Assembly (NCBI RefSeq): GCF_000687915.1
Contig: NZ_JHZY01000002.1
Coordinates: 62,001-126,000, forward strand
Direction: 5' to 3'
From: Leeuwenhoekiella sp. MAR_2009_132
GTDB lineage: Bacteria > Bacteroidota > Bacteroidia > Flavobacteriales > Flavobacteriaceae
DNA: 64,000 bases
Shown: positions 28,157-37,351 of the stretch, in pieces
Layout: each line of letters opens with the position of its first letter
Position numbering within the stretch: position 1 is the first letter of the stretch
Program-made: the position numbers and the translations under genes
The notes under the pieces: generated by a model
The model's input: only the letters and a program-made list of their open reading frames with translations
What the model was told of the DNA's origin: nothing
Databases searched by the model: none

Positions 28157-29280
28157 ATGAATAAAACAATCGCATTGCTACTTTTTGCTGTGTTTAGTAT
28201 TAACTGTGCAGCTCAAAAAACAATAGACCGTAACGACATTTTAGCAAAAATGGAATTAGCCAATTCGTATTTTATGCAAAAATGGCCCGATGTAGGCAAA
28301 ACCATTATTACTAATAAAGAGCGCCCCAGCCACATCTGGACACGCGGGGTTTATTATGAAGGCTTAATGGCACTTCACAAAATTTACCCTAAAGAAGAGT
28401 ATTATACCTACGCGCTAGACTGGGCTAACTTTCACGAGTGGAGTTTTAGAAGTGGTAACGAGACCCGTAATGCAGATGATTATGATGCAGCACATACCTA
28501 TATCGATTTGTACAATTTGCAACCCGACCCGAGAAACTAAAAAACACCCGCGCGTGTATGCAGAAGTTTCTAGTTACACCTCAAAATGGGGATTGGGACT
28601 GGATTGATGCCATACAAATGGGAATGCCTGTTTTTGCAAAAATGGGCGTGTTGGAACAAGACGACCGTTATTTTGAGAAAATGTACCAGATGTATATGGA
28701 AAGTAGAAACGTAATCGGCGGGAAGGGCTTATACAATCCTGAGGACGGACTCTGGTGGCGTGATGCAGATTTTGATTCGCCATATACAGAGCCTAATGGA
28801 GAAGATTCGTATTGGAGCCGCGGGAATGGCTGGGTGATTGCAGCATTAGCAAAAACACTTGCTATAATCCCGGCAGATGCTCCACACCGCGAGCAGTATG
28901 TAGAAGATTTACAAGCAATGGCAGAAGCTCTAAAAAAGGTACAGCGTCCTGATGGCTTCTGGAATGTGAGTTTACACGATCCCACACATTTTGGAGGTAA
29001 AGAAACTTCAGGAACAGCTCTGTTTGTATACGGTATCGCATATGGGATTAACAACGATTTACTAGATAGAGAGACCTATTTACCTGTAATTACTAAAGCC
29101 TGGAATGCGATGATTTCAGATAGTTTACACGAAAATGGATTTTTAGGATGGTTACAATCTACGGGTAAAGAACCTAAAGATGGGCAGCCGCTTTCTTATG
29201 ATAAGCAACCCGATTTTGAAGATTATGGTTTGGGTTGTTTTCTTTTAGCAGGTGCCGAAATGTATCGTTTAGAGTTTTAA
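28157..29280 (+). pseudogene. GH105 unsaturated rhamnogalacturonyl hydrolase, interrupted by a frameshift
   Basis: Two frames join into one GH105 protein of about 374 residues. The first (28157-28540) has a signal peptide and the family N-terminus (RPSHIWTRGVYYEGLMALH, YDAAHTYIDLYNLQPDP). The second (28531-29280) continues EKLKNTRACMQKFLVTPQ, then WDWIDAIQMGMPVFAKMG, the WWRDADFDSPYTEPNGE metal/substrate region, YWSRGNGWVIAALAK and FEDYGLGCFLLAGAEM. The join is at 28528-28531, where GACCCGAG should read GACCCCGAG; one C is missing from a C run. GH105 removes the 4,5-unsaturated galacturonate that the PL11 lyase leaves. As written, the enzyme would be truncated at residue 127. A sequence error is as likely as a real mutation. 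Confidence 0.88.
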
Positions 29281-29324
29281 AATGTAGTTTTTACAATTAA
29301 CTTTTCTTTGTTTAACTTTCCGGT

Positions 29325-30242
29325 ATGAAATTAAAAATAATTTTAATGAGCTTATTTTTAAGCAATGCTGCAATAGCCCAACAGGAAGAAGTTAAACTTT
29401 GGGATGTAGTGCCGGGAAGTATTACAAATGATTCTTTTAAAGAAGAAAAGCAATACGAAGGTGATCAAATACGAGGATATAGCAAAGTTTCAGAGCCTAC
29501 ATTAACCATTTTCACTCCGGAAGATGGTAAAAGTAACGGCACTGCAGTGGTAATTTGTCCCGGTGGTGGTTACAGCCATTTAGCGATAAATAAAGAAGGC
29601 TACAAACTAGGCGCCTGGTTTGCAGAACAGGGTATTACAGGATTTGTGTTAAAAAATAGATTACCTAGTGATGCCATTATGCAGGATAAAACTATTGGTC
29701 CGCTACAAGATGTACAACGTGCGATTCGCTATGTTCGGGAAAACGCTTTAAAATTTGGTATCGACACTACAAAAGTGGGGGTAATGGGTTTTTCGGCAGG
29801 TGGACATCTTGCTGTTACCGCATCTACTTTGTATGAGGAAGCTGTATATGACAGTAAAGAAGGTGTGTCTGCAAAACCTGATTTTTCAATGCTAATTTAT
29901 CCAGTAGTTAGTATGAAAAAAGGAGTAACACATCAAGGTTCGCGAGATAATTTATTGGGTAAAAATCCCGATGAAGCGACTGTCACAAAATACTCAGGAG
30001 AAGAACAAGTAACAGCAGCTACTCCAAAGACTTTTCTAATTCACGCTACAGATGATAAAGCTGTTCCGGTAGAAAACAGTATTCATTATTACCTGGCTTT
30101 AAAAGATGCCGGTGTACCGGTAGAACTGCATATCTATGAAGATGGCGGTCACGGGTTTGGGATGGGACGCTCTGCAACAGCCGATTCTTGGCCTGCAGCA
30201 TTAAATCTGTGGTTGAAAAAGCATAGCTTAATTTCAGAGTAA
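29325..30242 (+). CDS. Secreted alpha/beta-hydrolase esterase (probable acetylesterase)
   Basis: This 305-residue alpha/beta hydrolase has a signal peptide ending in SNAAIAQ. The oxyanion-hole segment is VVICPGGGYSHLA, and the catalytic triad is readable: Ser in VMGFSAGGHLA, Asp in FLIHATDDKAVP, His in YEDGGHGFGMG. The arrangement matches the BD-FAE/acetylxylan-esterase-like group found in many PULs. It probably removes acetyl groups from the pectic backbone or side chains, so that the lyase and hydrolases can act. It lies 44 bp downstream of the GH105 gene in the same unit. The acyl group is inferred; a feruloyl or other ester is possible. Confidence 0.8.
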   Translation: MKLKIILMSLFLSNAAIAQQEEVKLWDVVPGSITNDSFKEEKQYEGDQIRGYSKVSEPTLTIFTPEDGKSNGTAVVICPGGGYSHLAINKEGYKLGAWFAEQGITGFVLKNRLPSDAIMQDKTIGPLQDVQRAIRYVRENALKFGIDTTKVGVMGFSAGGHLAVTASTLYEEAVYDSKEGVSAKPDFSMLIYPVVSMKKGVTHQGSRDNLLGKNPDEATVTKYSGEEQVTAATPKTFLIHATDDKAVPVENSIHYYLALKDAGVPVELHIYEDGGHGFGMGRSATADSWPAALNLWLKKHSLISE

Positions 30243-30303
30243 TTAAATTCAAAATTTCATCCTGAACTTGTTCTAAAACCTCATCACACGTAATTTTTAT
30301 ATT

Positions 30304-31245
30304 ATGATCAAAAAAATTCTATTCGTACTTATAATTGCAACCGCTTTTACTTCCTGTAAAGCTCAAGAGCCCGCTTACTTGTTTACTTATTTTAAAGGTA
30401 ACGGGGAAGATGGTTTGCATCTGGCTTACAGTACCGATGCGCTAAATTGGAAATCGCTAAACAACGATGAATCTATTTTGACTCCAGAGGTGGGGGAGCA
30501 AAAATTAATGCGTGATCCCGCAGTAATTAAAGGTGGAGACGGCTTGTATCATATGGTATGGACCACCGGTTGGACCGAGCGGGGTATCGGTTATGCCTCT
30601 TCAGAAGATCTGGTAAACTGGTCTGAGCAGCAATTAATACCGGTTATGCAACACGAAGAAACTGCGCGTAATTGCTGGGCTCCGGAGATTACCTACGATG
30701 CTAAAAACGACCAATATATGATTTACTGGGCGACCACCATCCCCGGTTTATTCCCGGAAACCCAATCAAAAGCAGATGATGGATACAACCACCGTATGTA
30801 TTATATCCTAACCAAGGATTTTAAAGATTTTACTAAAGCCGAAGTACTATACGAACCGGGTTTTAATTCCATAGACGCGACCATACAATGGGATGGCGAG
30901 CAGTATGTGATGTTTTTAAAAGATGAAACCCGCGAACCGGCACGTAAAAATTTAAAAGTTGCATTCGCGGAAAATTTAACCGGACCGTATTCTGAAGCTA
31001 GCGAACCCATCACCGGTAAATACTGGGCAGAAGGACCTACTGCCATTCAAAAAGATGGGAAATGGATTGTTTATTTTGATAAATATACCGACCATCAATA
31101 CGGCGCTGTGATGTCTGAAGACTTAAAAAACTGGACCGATATTTCAGATAAAGTTACATTTCCTGATGGTATACGTCACGGGACTGTGATATGTGTTTCT
31201 ACCGCGGAGTTGAAACAGATTCAAGAGGTATTAGTAATTGATTGA
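30304..31245 (+). CDS. GH43-like five-bladed beta-propeller glycosidase
   Basis: This 313-residue lipoprotein (signal ending AFTSC) has a GH43-type propeller. Blade 1 is GLHLAYSTDALNWKSLN; the acidic pocket is at KLMRDPAVIKGGDGLYHMVW (Asp, general base) and ARNCWAPEITYDAKNDQYMI (the W-A-P-E element). A late Glu in KYWAEGPTAIQKDGKW is the likely general acid. Catalysis with inversion on arabinofuranose or, in some subfamilies, beta-galactose is known for the family. Side-chain removal from RG-I fits the locus. It is the last gene of the plus-strand PUL unit. No carbohydrate-binding module is attached. The subfamily cannot be fixed by eye. Confidence 0.82.
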   Translation: MIKKILFVLIIATAFTSCKAQEPAYLFTYFKGNGEDGLHLAYSTDALNWKSLNNDESILTPEVGEQKLMRDPAVIKGGDGLYHMVWTTGWTERGIGYASSEDLVNWSEQQLIPVMQHEETARNCWAPEITYDAKNDQYMIYWATTIPGLFPETQSKADDGYNHRMYYILTKDFKDFTKAEVLYEPGFNSIDATIQWDGEQYVMFLKDETREPARKNLKVAFAENLTGPYSEASEPITGKYWAEGPTAIQKDGKWIVYFDKYTDHQYGAVMSEDLKNWTDISDKVTFPDGIRHGTVICVSTAELKQIQEVLVID

Positions 31246-31547
31246 GATGTTGTGATAGAGGTTAAATCTGCAATTAAAGGCTTTATTGATTAGAGCAGGT
31301 AAATTTTCTTTACTTTTCTTTGCTTGTCTAAAGAAAAGTAACAAAAGAAAAGACACTTTTTCTTAGGCATTTTTGCCCTATTAGGCAAAACCGCAACAAG
31401 TCCCCTAAATTTTCTCCAAGGCTTGGAAAATTTTTAACGTGAACTTGTTACTAAGCTGAAGAAAAAGAACACTTTTTATTGAAATCATTCTTACAGTTGA
31501 AAATGTAAATTTATCTATTTGATAATTTCGCATAAAAAATACACGAC
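31246..31547. other. Convergent intergenic region with hairpin, no gene seen
   Basis: This 300-bp gap separates two convergent units. It holds the perfect hairpin at 31310-31341. The sequence around it (CTTTGCTTGTCTAAAGAAAA and the following ATTAGGCAAAACCGCAACAA) looks like a dispersed intergenic repeat that I associate with flavobacterial genomes. Short frames on both strands show no protein-like pattern. Confidence 0.5.
31310..31341. terminator. Hairpin terminator between convergent PUL operons
   Basis: TTACTTTTCTTT (31310-31321) and AAAGAAAAGTAA (31330-31341) form a perfect 12-bp stem with an 8-base loop, between the GH43 gene and the convergent minus-strand operon. It is AT-rich and can act in both directions. 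It could also be the conserved core of a repeated element. Confidence 0.5.
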
Positions 31548-33698
31548 TTAAAAAAACGGCTCTAGACCTTCCCATTTTACATCCCAGCTTCCATCATTCG
31601 GGAAGCCGGGATTTTTTAATTTATTCCCATCCCAACCGGCACACATCATCGCAACGGCAGTCAATAATCCGCCATTTCCAGGCATATACAGCGTTAAACG
31701 TTCTTCCTGATAGTTGTGTCCGTTTTTAAGGTAGGTGTTCGTCTGTACGTCCATAAATAAGGCGTCAATTGCTTTATCGGGCATTCCCAGTCGGGCAGCA
31801 GTCATTGCAGTCATTGGGAAATCCCATCCCCAGGTATCTTCCCAGATCCACACCTCCCAAACTTTATCAAAGGTATGTTGCATCGTTGGTTTGTCTAATA
31901 AACTCGTCTCCGGAAGCATTCCATAAGCCCCAAGAACCGAGGGGTGATCGGTTAAGAACTCAGGATTGGTATACGAATCTGTTGCGCTTTCGGTCGCCAG
32001 GTAATAGTCTTCCTGAATCGGCAACGCCGAAAGCTTATCCAATACCTTCTGCCAGTTCTCAGGTACGGTTTCTCCTAAGCGTTTTTTCCAGTTAATGGCT
32101 GTTTTTAGCGCCCAGTTCCAATAGGCGAGTTCGTAGGTTGGGTTATAGGTTTCTGTTTTTTCAAAACGTTCCTGTGCAGGGATCACCGGCGGACCTAAAA
32201 CATAGCGGTCATTTTTTTCATCATAATCGGGAAAGGAAGCCATAAAATCGGCTGTTGCAAAAACACGGTCTTTATAGGTAGTTAATGTCGTTTCAGTAGT
32301 GTCTGCACGGTACATCAATTCGGCAAAGGTGATAAAATGCGGTTGTTGCCAAACCAAAAATGCACCTACCGATGAGGGTCCTTCATCCCCATAAGGATCG
32401 GTCATTTTTTGCCAGCGCGCCCCGTCAAAACCCTGGCGGGCTGCCAGATCTTTTGCATTTTGAAATGCCGTATTGTACCAGCCTAGACTGTTTTCAAGCA
32501 ATTGCGGTCTTCCCCAAAGTGGATAATGTACTCCGTGCCACCAGTGCATTTCAAGATGGGGTTTACCATACCAACTGTTATAAGTCAATCCGGTTTCCTG
32601 AGGTGGCATATTCGCGCTGGTTTGCGCTTTGGTTAAATATTGCGAAAGCACCACGCGACGCTCCAATTCCGCTGCTCTGGAGTCTGTACTTCCCGAAAAA
32701 TCTACAATACCGCCACTTTGCCAAAATGCTTCCCAACCCGTACTGCTGCTTGCATATACGGTATTTACAGTGGGTAATTCATCAATTTTTTTATCAGAAA
32801 AGGTACAGGTAAACGCGATTTTTTCGCCTTTAGGGGCTAAACTAAAATAGTGCTGTTTCTTTTCTATAACTTTTGCTTCTCCTTCCCATTTTAATCCCAC
32901 CGTATAGGACAACGAATCTAGCGAGCGATTGATTACCGCAGTGTTATCATAATTTGTGGTAAGTGTACTGGTATAGTGTTTAGGGTTTTTCCATTGGGTT
33001 CCATAATCAGACCATCTGGCGGTAGCTGCAGGAAAACGTAAGCGTATTTTGAGTTGGCCGGTGTTGAGTAATGCAGATTCTACGCTAATTCCTATCGCAT
33101 CCTGCTCCTGACTACTGGAGGTAATTACTTTTACCGGAACGCCCTCTACTTTAAAATTACTGATTAATATTCCCGTCCATAAATCTAGGGTTTGATCTAC
33201 AGCCTCTATATCTTCTGGTTTTACCGGCGTTCCATCTTTTTTGGTTAAATCAAAACCCAAATTTCCTAAATGCACCCGATGCGGATTGGATCTGTAATAT
33301 TCAGCGGCATCTTTGGCATGTTGAGGTGATTTTACCTGTATGGCATAAGATACGTTTCGGCCATTTTGATCATAGTCTAACAGGGTTTCCTTAAAATCAA
33401 AAGCTTCTGTATTGGGGAACGCATTCCAGCCCCAATTAGATTGTGTTCCTAAGGGAATCCCTTTTTCGTAGAAATCGGGAAAGGTTTGCAAACCGGTAAC
33501 ATCGGTTGTAAAAGCAAAATTACCATTACCCAGTGTCAACGAAGCCAGTGTATCAATCTCGGTGAGATGTACATTGTGACGCGAGACCACAGTTTTACGG
33601 TCTATTTTATTTTCTAGAGTAGTTTCTTTTTTAACTTCCTGAGTACAGGCTAATGTACACCCGAGGAAAACCAGAATGAATAGCAGTTTAAGATTCAT
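31548..33698 (-). CDS. Six-hairpin (alpha/alpha)6 glycosidase, GH65/GH95-like, function unknown
   Basis: This 716-residue lipoprotein (signal ending FLGCTLAC) starts with a beta-sandwich domain (TLGNGNFAFTTDVTGLQTF, the N-terminal opening of GH65/GH95-type enzymes). A helical barrel follows: GLTYNSWYGKPHLEMHWWHG, YPLWGRPQLLENSLGWY and WEVWIWEDTWGWDFPMTAM, rich in aromatic residues and with Glu at PHLEMHW and IWEDTW as acid candidates. The family is present in PULs, but I do not recognise a characterised member. It is the last gene of the GH28-started operon, 8 bp after the DUF4450 gene. An alpha-L-fucosidase, alpha-L-galactosidase or rhamnosidase-like activity is possible; none is shown. Confidence 0.7.
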   Translation of the reverse strand: MNLKLLFILVFLGCTLACTQEVKKETTLENKIDRKTVVSRHNVHLTEIDTLASLTLGNGNFAFTTDVTGLQTFPDFYEKGIPLGTQSNWGWNAFPNTEAFDFKETLLDYDQNGRNVSYAIQVKSPQHAKDAAEYYRSNPHRVHLGNLGFDLTKKDGTPVKPEDIEAVDQTLDLWTGILISNFKVEGVPVKVITSSSQEQDAIGISVESALLNTGQLKIRLRFPAATARWSDYGTQWKNPKHYTSTLTTNYDNTAVINRSLDSLSYTVGLKWEGEAKVIEKKQHYFSLAPKGEKIAFTCTFSDKKIDELPTVNTVYASSSTGWEAFWQSGGIVDFSGSTDSRAAELERRVVLSQYLTKAQTSANMPPQETGLTYNSWYGKPHLEMHWWHGVHYPLWGRPQLLENSLGWYNTAFQNAKDLAARQGFDGARWQKMTDPYGDEGPSSVGAFLVWQQPHFITFAELMYRADTTETTLTTYKDRVFATADFMASFPDYDEKNDRYVLGPPVIPAQERFEKTETYNPTYELAYWNWALKTAINWKKRLGETVPENWQKVLDKLSALPIQEDYYLATESATDSYTNPEFLTDHPSVLGAYGMLPETSLLDKPTMQHTFDKVWEVWIWEDTWGWDFPMTAMTAARLGMPDKAIDALFMDVQTNTYLKNGHNYQEERLTLYMPGNGGLLTAVAMMCAGWDGNKLKNPGFPNDGSWDVKWEGLEPFF

Positions 33699-33706
33699 AA
33701 TTTTAG

Positions 33707-36700
33707 TTAGCGTTGTAAGGTGAGACTCATTAATCCTATAATCACATCATTGGTAATACTTTCTATGTGTATATGTTGTAGCGTTTTTTTCACATCCAGC
33801 GGAAGATCTAAAAGCGTTCCTGCACCATTATCAATTCCATACTGCGTAAAACCGTGAATATCTGTATAGTCATCAAAGTTTCGGGTTATTTCTCCTGTTT
33901 TAAATATGAGGCGTGGAGGTTTTGGGGCATCTGCTGTAAATGCATAGCCGTCTGCATAATAATCCTGCTCGATTGGCCACCAGTTTTCGGGATTTTTTAG
34001 ACTCAGCTTATCTGAAGTTCCATCAGTATAGGTTACGGTAACTCTGCCATTTTCCATTCGGGTCTGCATGGGGTTTGTAGTACCTGTCATAATTAAGTAA
34101 GCGTGGCTTGCTTTACCCGTGAGTGGTATGTTAATCGTGTCTGGATAGGTATCCCATTTTGAGGTGAAAACTACATTCTCCTCATTTGCTTGAGACCCAG
34201 TTTTAAATGGGATGTTTTGTTGACTTTTTATGGTTCCTGTACGTGCTGCTGCCTTACGTAAGCCACTATCGTCTATAGTTATTTCTTCGGAAATATTAGG
34301 GTAGCACCAGTTGCCGATGCCGGTTGTGGGCAGTTGTAGTGTAGGTGATTCCGGTCGCGGACTCCAATACTGTTGTTTGAAAATTTGATTGACCTCTGCA
34401 TTAAAATGACTCGATAAATCAATACAATCAAATTTAGGTACCTGGTAAACAGGTATGTCCCAATTGGTAAATGCCAATTCAATTTCGGCTCCCGAAGTTA
34501 AACTAAACTTCAACTTATTTGTCCCGGGAACCACTGCCCGTACGGGTAACTTTAGTTGTTTGCTGCCTGATGAAGGAATTTTTATTTTTTGTTGATGGTT
34601 GGTATTTATTCCTAAAGTACCTTCTAGGATTTCTGAAGCATTATTTTGAAGATCAATTTTTACAGCTCCTGAAGAATAGTGGTTGTTGACGATTTCTAGT
34701 TTTGGAATAACTTCAAAATTTATCGGTTGCCACCAGATCATTTCGTCATGTTTCAGTTTTATAAAAACCGTTTTATGCCCCAAACCGGAATTTATACGTG
34801 CATCAATTTTCTTTGAAGAACTATCAATCTCAGAAAGGGCACGTTGAGGATCGTAAACTTCTAGAATTTCTGCGTTTGAAGTGTTGAGGTTTAGTGGTTC
34901 TTGAAGTGCATATTTTGTTTTTGTAGTAATAGGATCTATAGCTTGAGTACCCCACTTTACTTCAATTTTATACTGCTTAGCCTTACCCGCATCAATACTT
35001 ATTTTAGGAGTTCCTACTGCATTCGTATCCATGGTGTAAGTTGCTTTTTTTCCGTTTACAGTTAGCTCTTCAAGCGTAGAACAGGCGGCATTTAATTCTA
35101 ATTTGAGATTTAAATCGGCGTCGAAATTATTTTTCAGCGTATAGATTTCGGTATTTTCTATTCTTTTAAAAGACAACGAGACATCAGGTAGGTGTAAAGA
35201 AGCCTGTTCCCATTCTTGCGGAAAGCCGGGTTGTATAATCAATTCATTATTGATAAAATTTGGCTTTATGCCAAAAAGACCTTCTACTAAAGCTCGTGCA
35301 GCAACACCTATAGGATCTGCAAAATCCCGATAGAGTTCGCCGCGCATGGCATCATAAAACGACAATTGCTGAAATCCGCCCGGCGAAGCACCCAGATACA
35401 TACTTTCTACAAGGGCGCTTTCAAAAAGTTTAAAACCTTTTTCAGGTTGATTGCCCTGCCAGTAGGCAAGTGCCATATTAAGATTTTCAGCCAGCGCAAC
35501 ATTGTTTACAGACCAGGTGTAGGGTTGCCAGTTGGTCGTTGCAACTAAAGAAAGATCATCATAGGGTAAGCCTTCAGCCGCGACAGGAATATGCGGAATT
35601 TCATTGCTCACATAATTCAAACTTTGATACGCCTGAAAATTATCTGCAATGTCTTTATCAAGGGCGTGATACACCGTCCAAATTCCGGGAGTTTTGTGTA
35701 GCAGTTGATTGCCTAATGCATCTTTATACTCTGCAAAAACACCTTGTTCAGGAAGCCATAGTGTGTTTTGAATGGCGTTTTTAATTTTTTTGGCTTCTAA
35801 AAAATAAGGTTGTGGATCTTTTTCTAAAAGCTGAGCTAATTTTGCGGTCAATACATTAGCACGGTAATTATATGCCGAGGTATAGGTCACCGAACCCCCG
35901 CTGTATTGCAGGGCGTCACTTGCCCAGATTGTTGCGTAGGCATCATACAATCCATCATCATTTGCATCAAAATTTCGTTTTTCCCATTTTAAATGCCGCT
36001 CAATTACGGGAAATATTTCTTTTAGAAATTGAGGATTTTTATTCCATTTAAAATGCGTGAGCAGCTGATCTATAAAAACCAGATTCATATCATAATGATG
36101 TGCGCGGTCGTTGCGATTGGGATGTCTGCTTATGTAGCCCTCGCTAAACATAGCCGTACCCAAAACTTCCTTTTGTCGTGCAAAATAACGGCTGCTGTCT
36201 AAAACCACAGGGCCGGTCTCGGGTTCTAAAACCTGTGATTTTCCGTAGCTGCTAAAGTGGGTTTTCGCACGGTCGTGCCAGCCTAATAGGTCTGCAGTAT
36301 ATGCACCACGCCAGGCGTTGAGGTGCATCCGCCAGGCTACCGAGCCATGTAAATATGCCGGACTTTCCCAGATGGCATCTGCTGCAGTAGCGAGTGCGCC
36401 GCCCAATGTATTCAAATAGGGATCAGGAGTTTTAAGCGTTACGCGGTTTGCCAGCGTTTCTGCTTTATGTAAAGCCTCATTAAATGCTTCTTCGGTAGTA
36501 CGTGTATCTTGAGTTGTTTTAGAATCGGGGTTTTCAATCGCCCAATAATAGGTTTTTGAAGCGTTTCTTGAAACGGTACCGTACACCACAGGAAGCGTAT
36601 CTGCAGTGGAGTTGGTTAAACTTTTAGGGTTCTGATTTGCTGTTGCACTGCCTACCTTTACGATGCCGTCGGGGATTGTGCCATGGAGTATTTTGGTGTT

Positions 36701-37351
36701 TTTATGCGTTTTTTTATCCCAGTTAAAATCAAGAGTAAACTTGTTTTTGGCTAGAGTATAGGTGTTGTGTAAACAATATTCCGGTTGCAGGTAAAACACA
36801 GATTCGGGGTCTGCGCCAATATCACCATCTCTATGGAATTTCTTTCCGCTGGCTCCACCGAATAGCCAACTTATATCAACCGTTTCGGGTAGATTGATTT
36901 CCGTTACTTTAAGTAAGAAACCTTCGTGTGTCGCCGAAGCAACCACGGTAAGCTGTAAACTTCCGGCACCTAAAATCTCATCCCGCAGGGTGTATTCCAT
37001 AATACCCGGCGTATAGCGGGTTTCAATACTGTCTGCTTCTGTAATCCATTTGGAGGTTTTTCCATTAGCAATGCCCAGTTTAAAGTTGCCACCCATTCCC
37101 GGCATATACAATGCAAACTCGGGTAAGTCGCCGGTTTCTACTCTAAAACCAGAATTGGTACCGTATAAGGCGCGGTTAAATTTTCGGGTACCGTTTACTA
37201 AAACAAAACTTTTACCGTCCGGCTTATAGTGTAGTAGCCTTTTTTGATTGTGCCAAAGCGCTTTTTCTTGTGCGATTGCAGGCGTAAATGCTAAACCTGC
37301 TAAAATCAGAAGTGAAGAAAAACCAGCTATTAGTTGGATAGAACTTCTCAT
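33707..37351 (-). CDS. DUF4450-type large six-hairpin protein, putative glycosidase
   Basis: This 1214-residue secreted protein has a signal peptide ending FTPAIAQ. The N-terminal part (LLHYKPDGKSFVLVNGTRKF, then NRALYGTNSGFRVETGDLPE) matches what I know of DUF4450 proteins. The middle (about residues 310-700) is a helical barrel similar to GH78/GH65 (SVAWRMHLNAWRGAYTADLL, NRNDRAHHYDMNLVFIDQLL, GGFQQLSFYDAMRGELYRDF), followed by the sheet FINNELIIQPGFPQEWEQ. The last 450 residues form several beta-sandwich domains of unknown role. It overlaps the GH2 gene start by 4 bp, so it belongs to the RG-I operon. Activity is unproven; a role on rhamnose-containing side chains is plausible. Confidence 0.7.
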   Translation of the reverse strand: MRSSIQLIAGFSSLLILAGLAFTPAIAQEKALWHNQKRLLHYKPDGKSFVLVNGTRKFNRALYGTNSGFRVETGDLPEFALYMPGMGGNFKLGIANGKTSKWITEADSIETRYTPGIMEYTLRDEILGAGSLQLTVVASATHEGFLLKVTEINLPETVDISWLFGGASGKKFHRDGDIGADPESVFYLQPEYCLHNTYTLAKNKFTLDFNWDKKTHKNTKILHGTIPDGIVKVGSATANQNPKSLTNSTADTLPVVYGTVSRNASKTYYWAIENPDSKTTQDTRTTEEAFNEALHKAETLANRVTLKTPDPYLNTLGGALATAADAIWESPAYLHGSVAWRMHLNAWRGAYTADLLGWHDRAKTHFSSYGKSQVLEPETGPVVLDSSRYFARQKEVLGTAMFSEGYISRHPNRNDRAHHYDMNLVFIDQLLTHFKWNKNPQFLKEIFPVIERHLKWEKRNFDANDDGLYDAYATIWASDALQYSGGSVTYTSAYNYRANVLTAKLAQLLEKDPQPYFLEAKKIKNAIQNTLWLPEQGVFAEYKDALGNQLLHKTPGIWTVYHALDKDIADNFQAYQSLNYVSNEIPHIPVAAEGLPYDDLSLVATTNWQPYTWSVNNVALAENLNMALAYWQGNQPEKGFKLFESALVESMYLGASPGGFQQLSFYDAMRGELYRDFADPIGVAARALVEGLFGIKPNFINNELIIQPGFPQEWEQASLHLPDVSLSFKRIENTEIYTLKNNFDADLNLKLELNAACSTLEELTVNGKKATYTMDTNAVGTPKISIDAGKAKQYKIEVKWGTQAIDPITTKTKYALQEPLNLNTSNAEILEVYDPQRALSEIDSSSKKIDARINSGLGHKTVFIKLKHDEMIWWQPINFEVIPKLEIVNNHYSSGAVKIDLQNNASEILEGTLGINTNHQQKIKIPSSGSKQLKLPVRAVVPGTNKLKFSLTSGAEIELAFTNWDIPVYQVPKFDCIDLSSHFNAEVNQIFKQQYWSPRPESPTLQLPTTGIGNWCYPNISEEITIDDSGLRKAAARTGTIKSQQNIPFKTGSQANEENVVFTSKWDTYPDTINIPLTGKASHAYLIMTGTTNPMQTRMENGRVTVTYTDGTSDKLSLKNPENWWPIEQDYYADGYAFTADAPKPPRLIFKTGEITRNFDDYTDIHGFTQYGIDNGAGTLLDLPLDVKKTLQHIHIESITNDVIIGLMSLTLQR

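Noticed and set aside
30255-30285. ATCCTGAACTTGTTCT upstream of the GH43 gene looks like the GntR operator motif
   Set aside because: The match is poor in the second half, the gap is only 61 bp within an operon, and a similar phrase occurs in common flavobacterial intergenic repeats.
32360-32850. Several long plus-strand frames opposite the 31548-33698 gene
   Set aside because: They mirror the minus-strand coding sequence. The minus-strand product has a lipoprotein signal and domain motifs; the others have none.
37348-37351. Four-base overlap of the DUF4450-type and GH2 genes as a possible assembly error
   Set aside because: ATGA overlaps are normal translational coupling, and both frames are intact with proper signal peptides.
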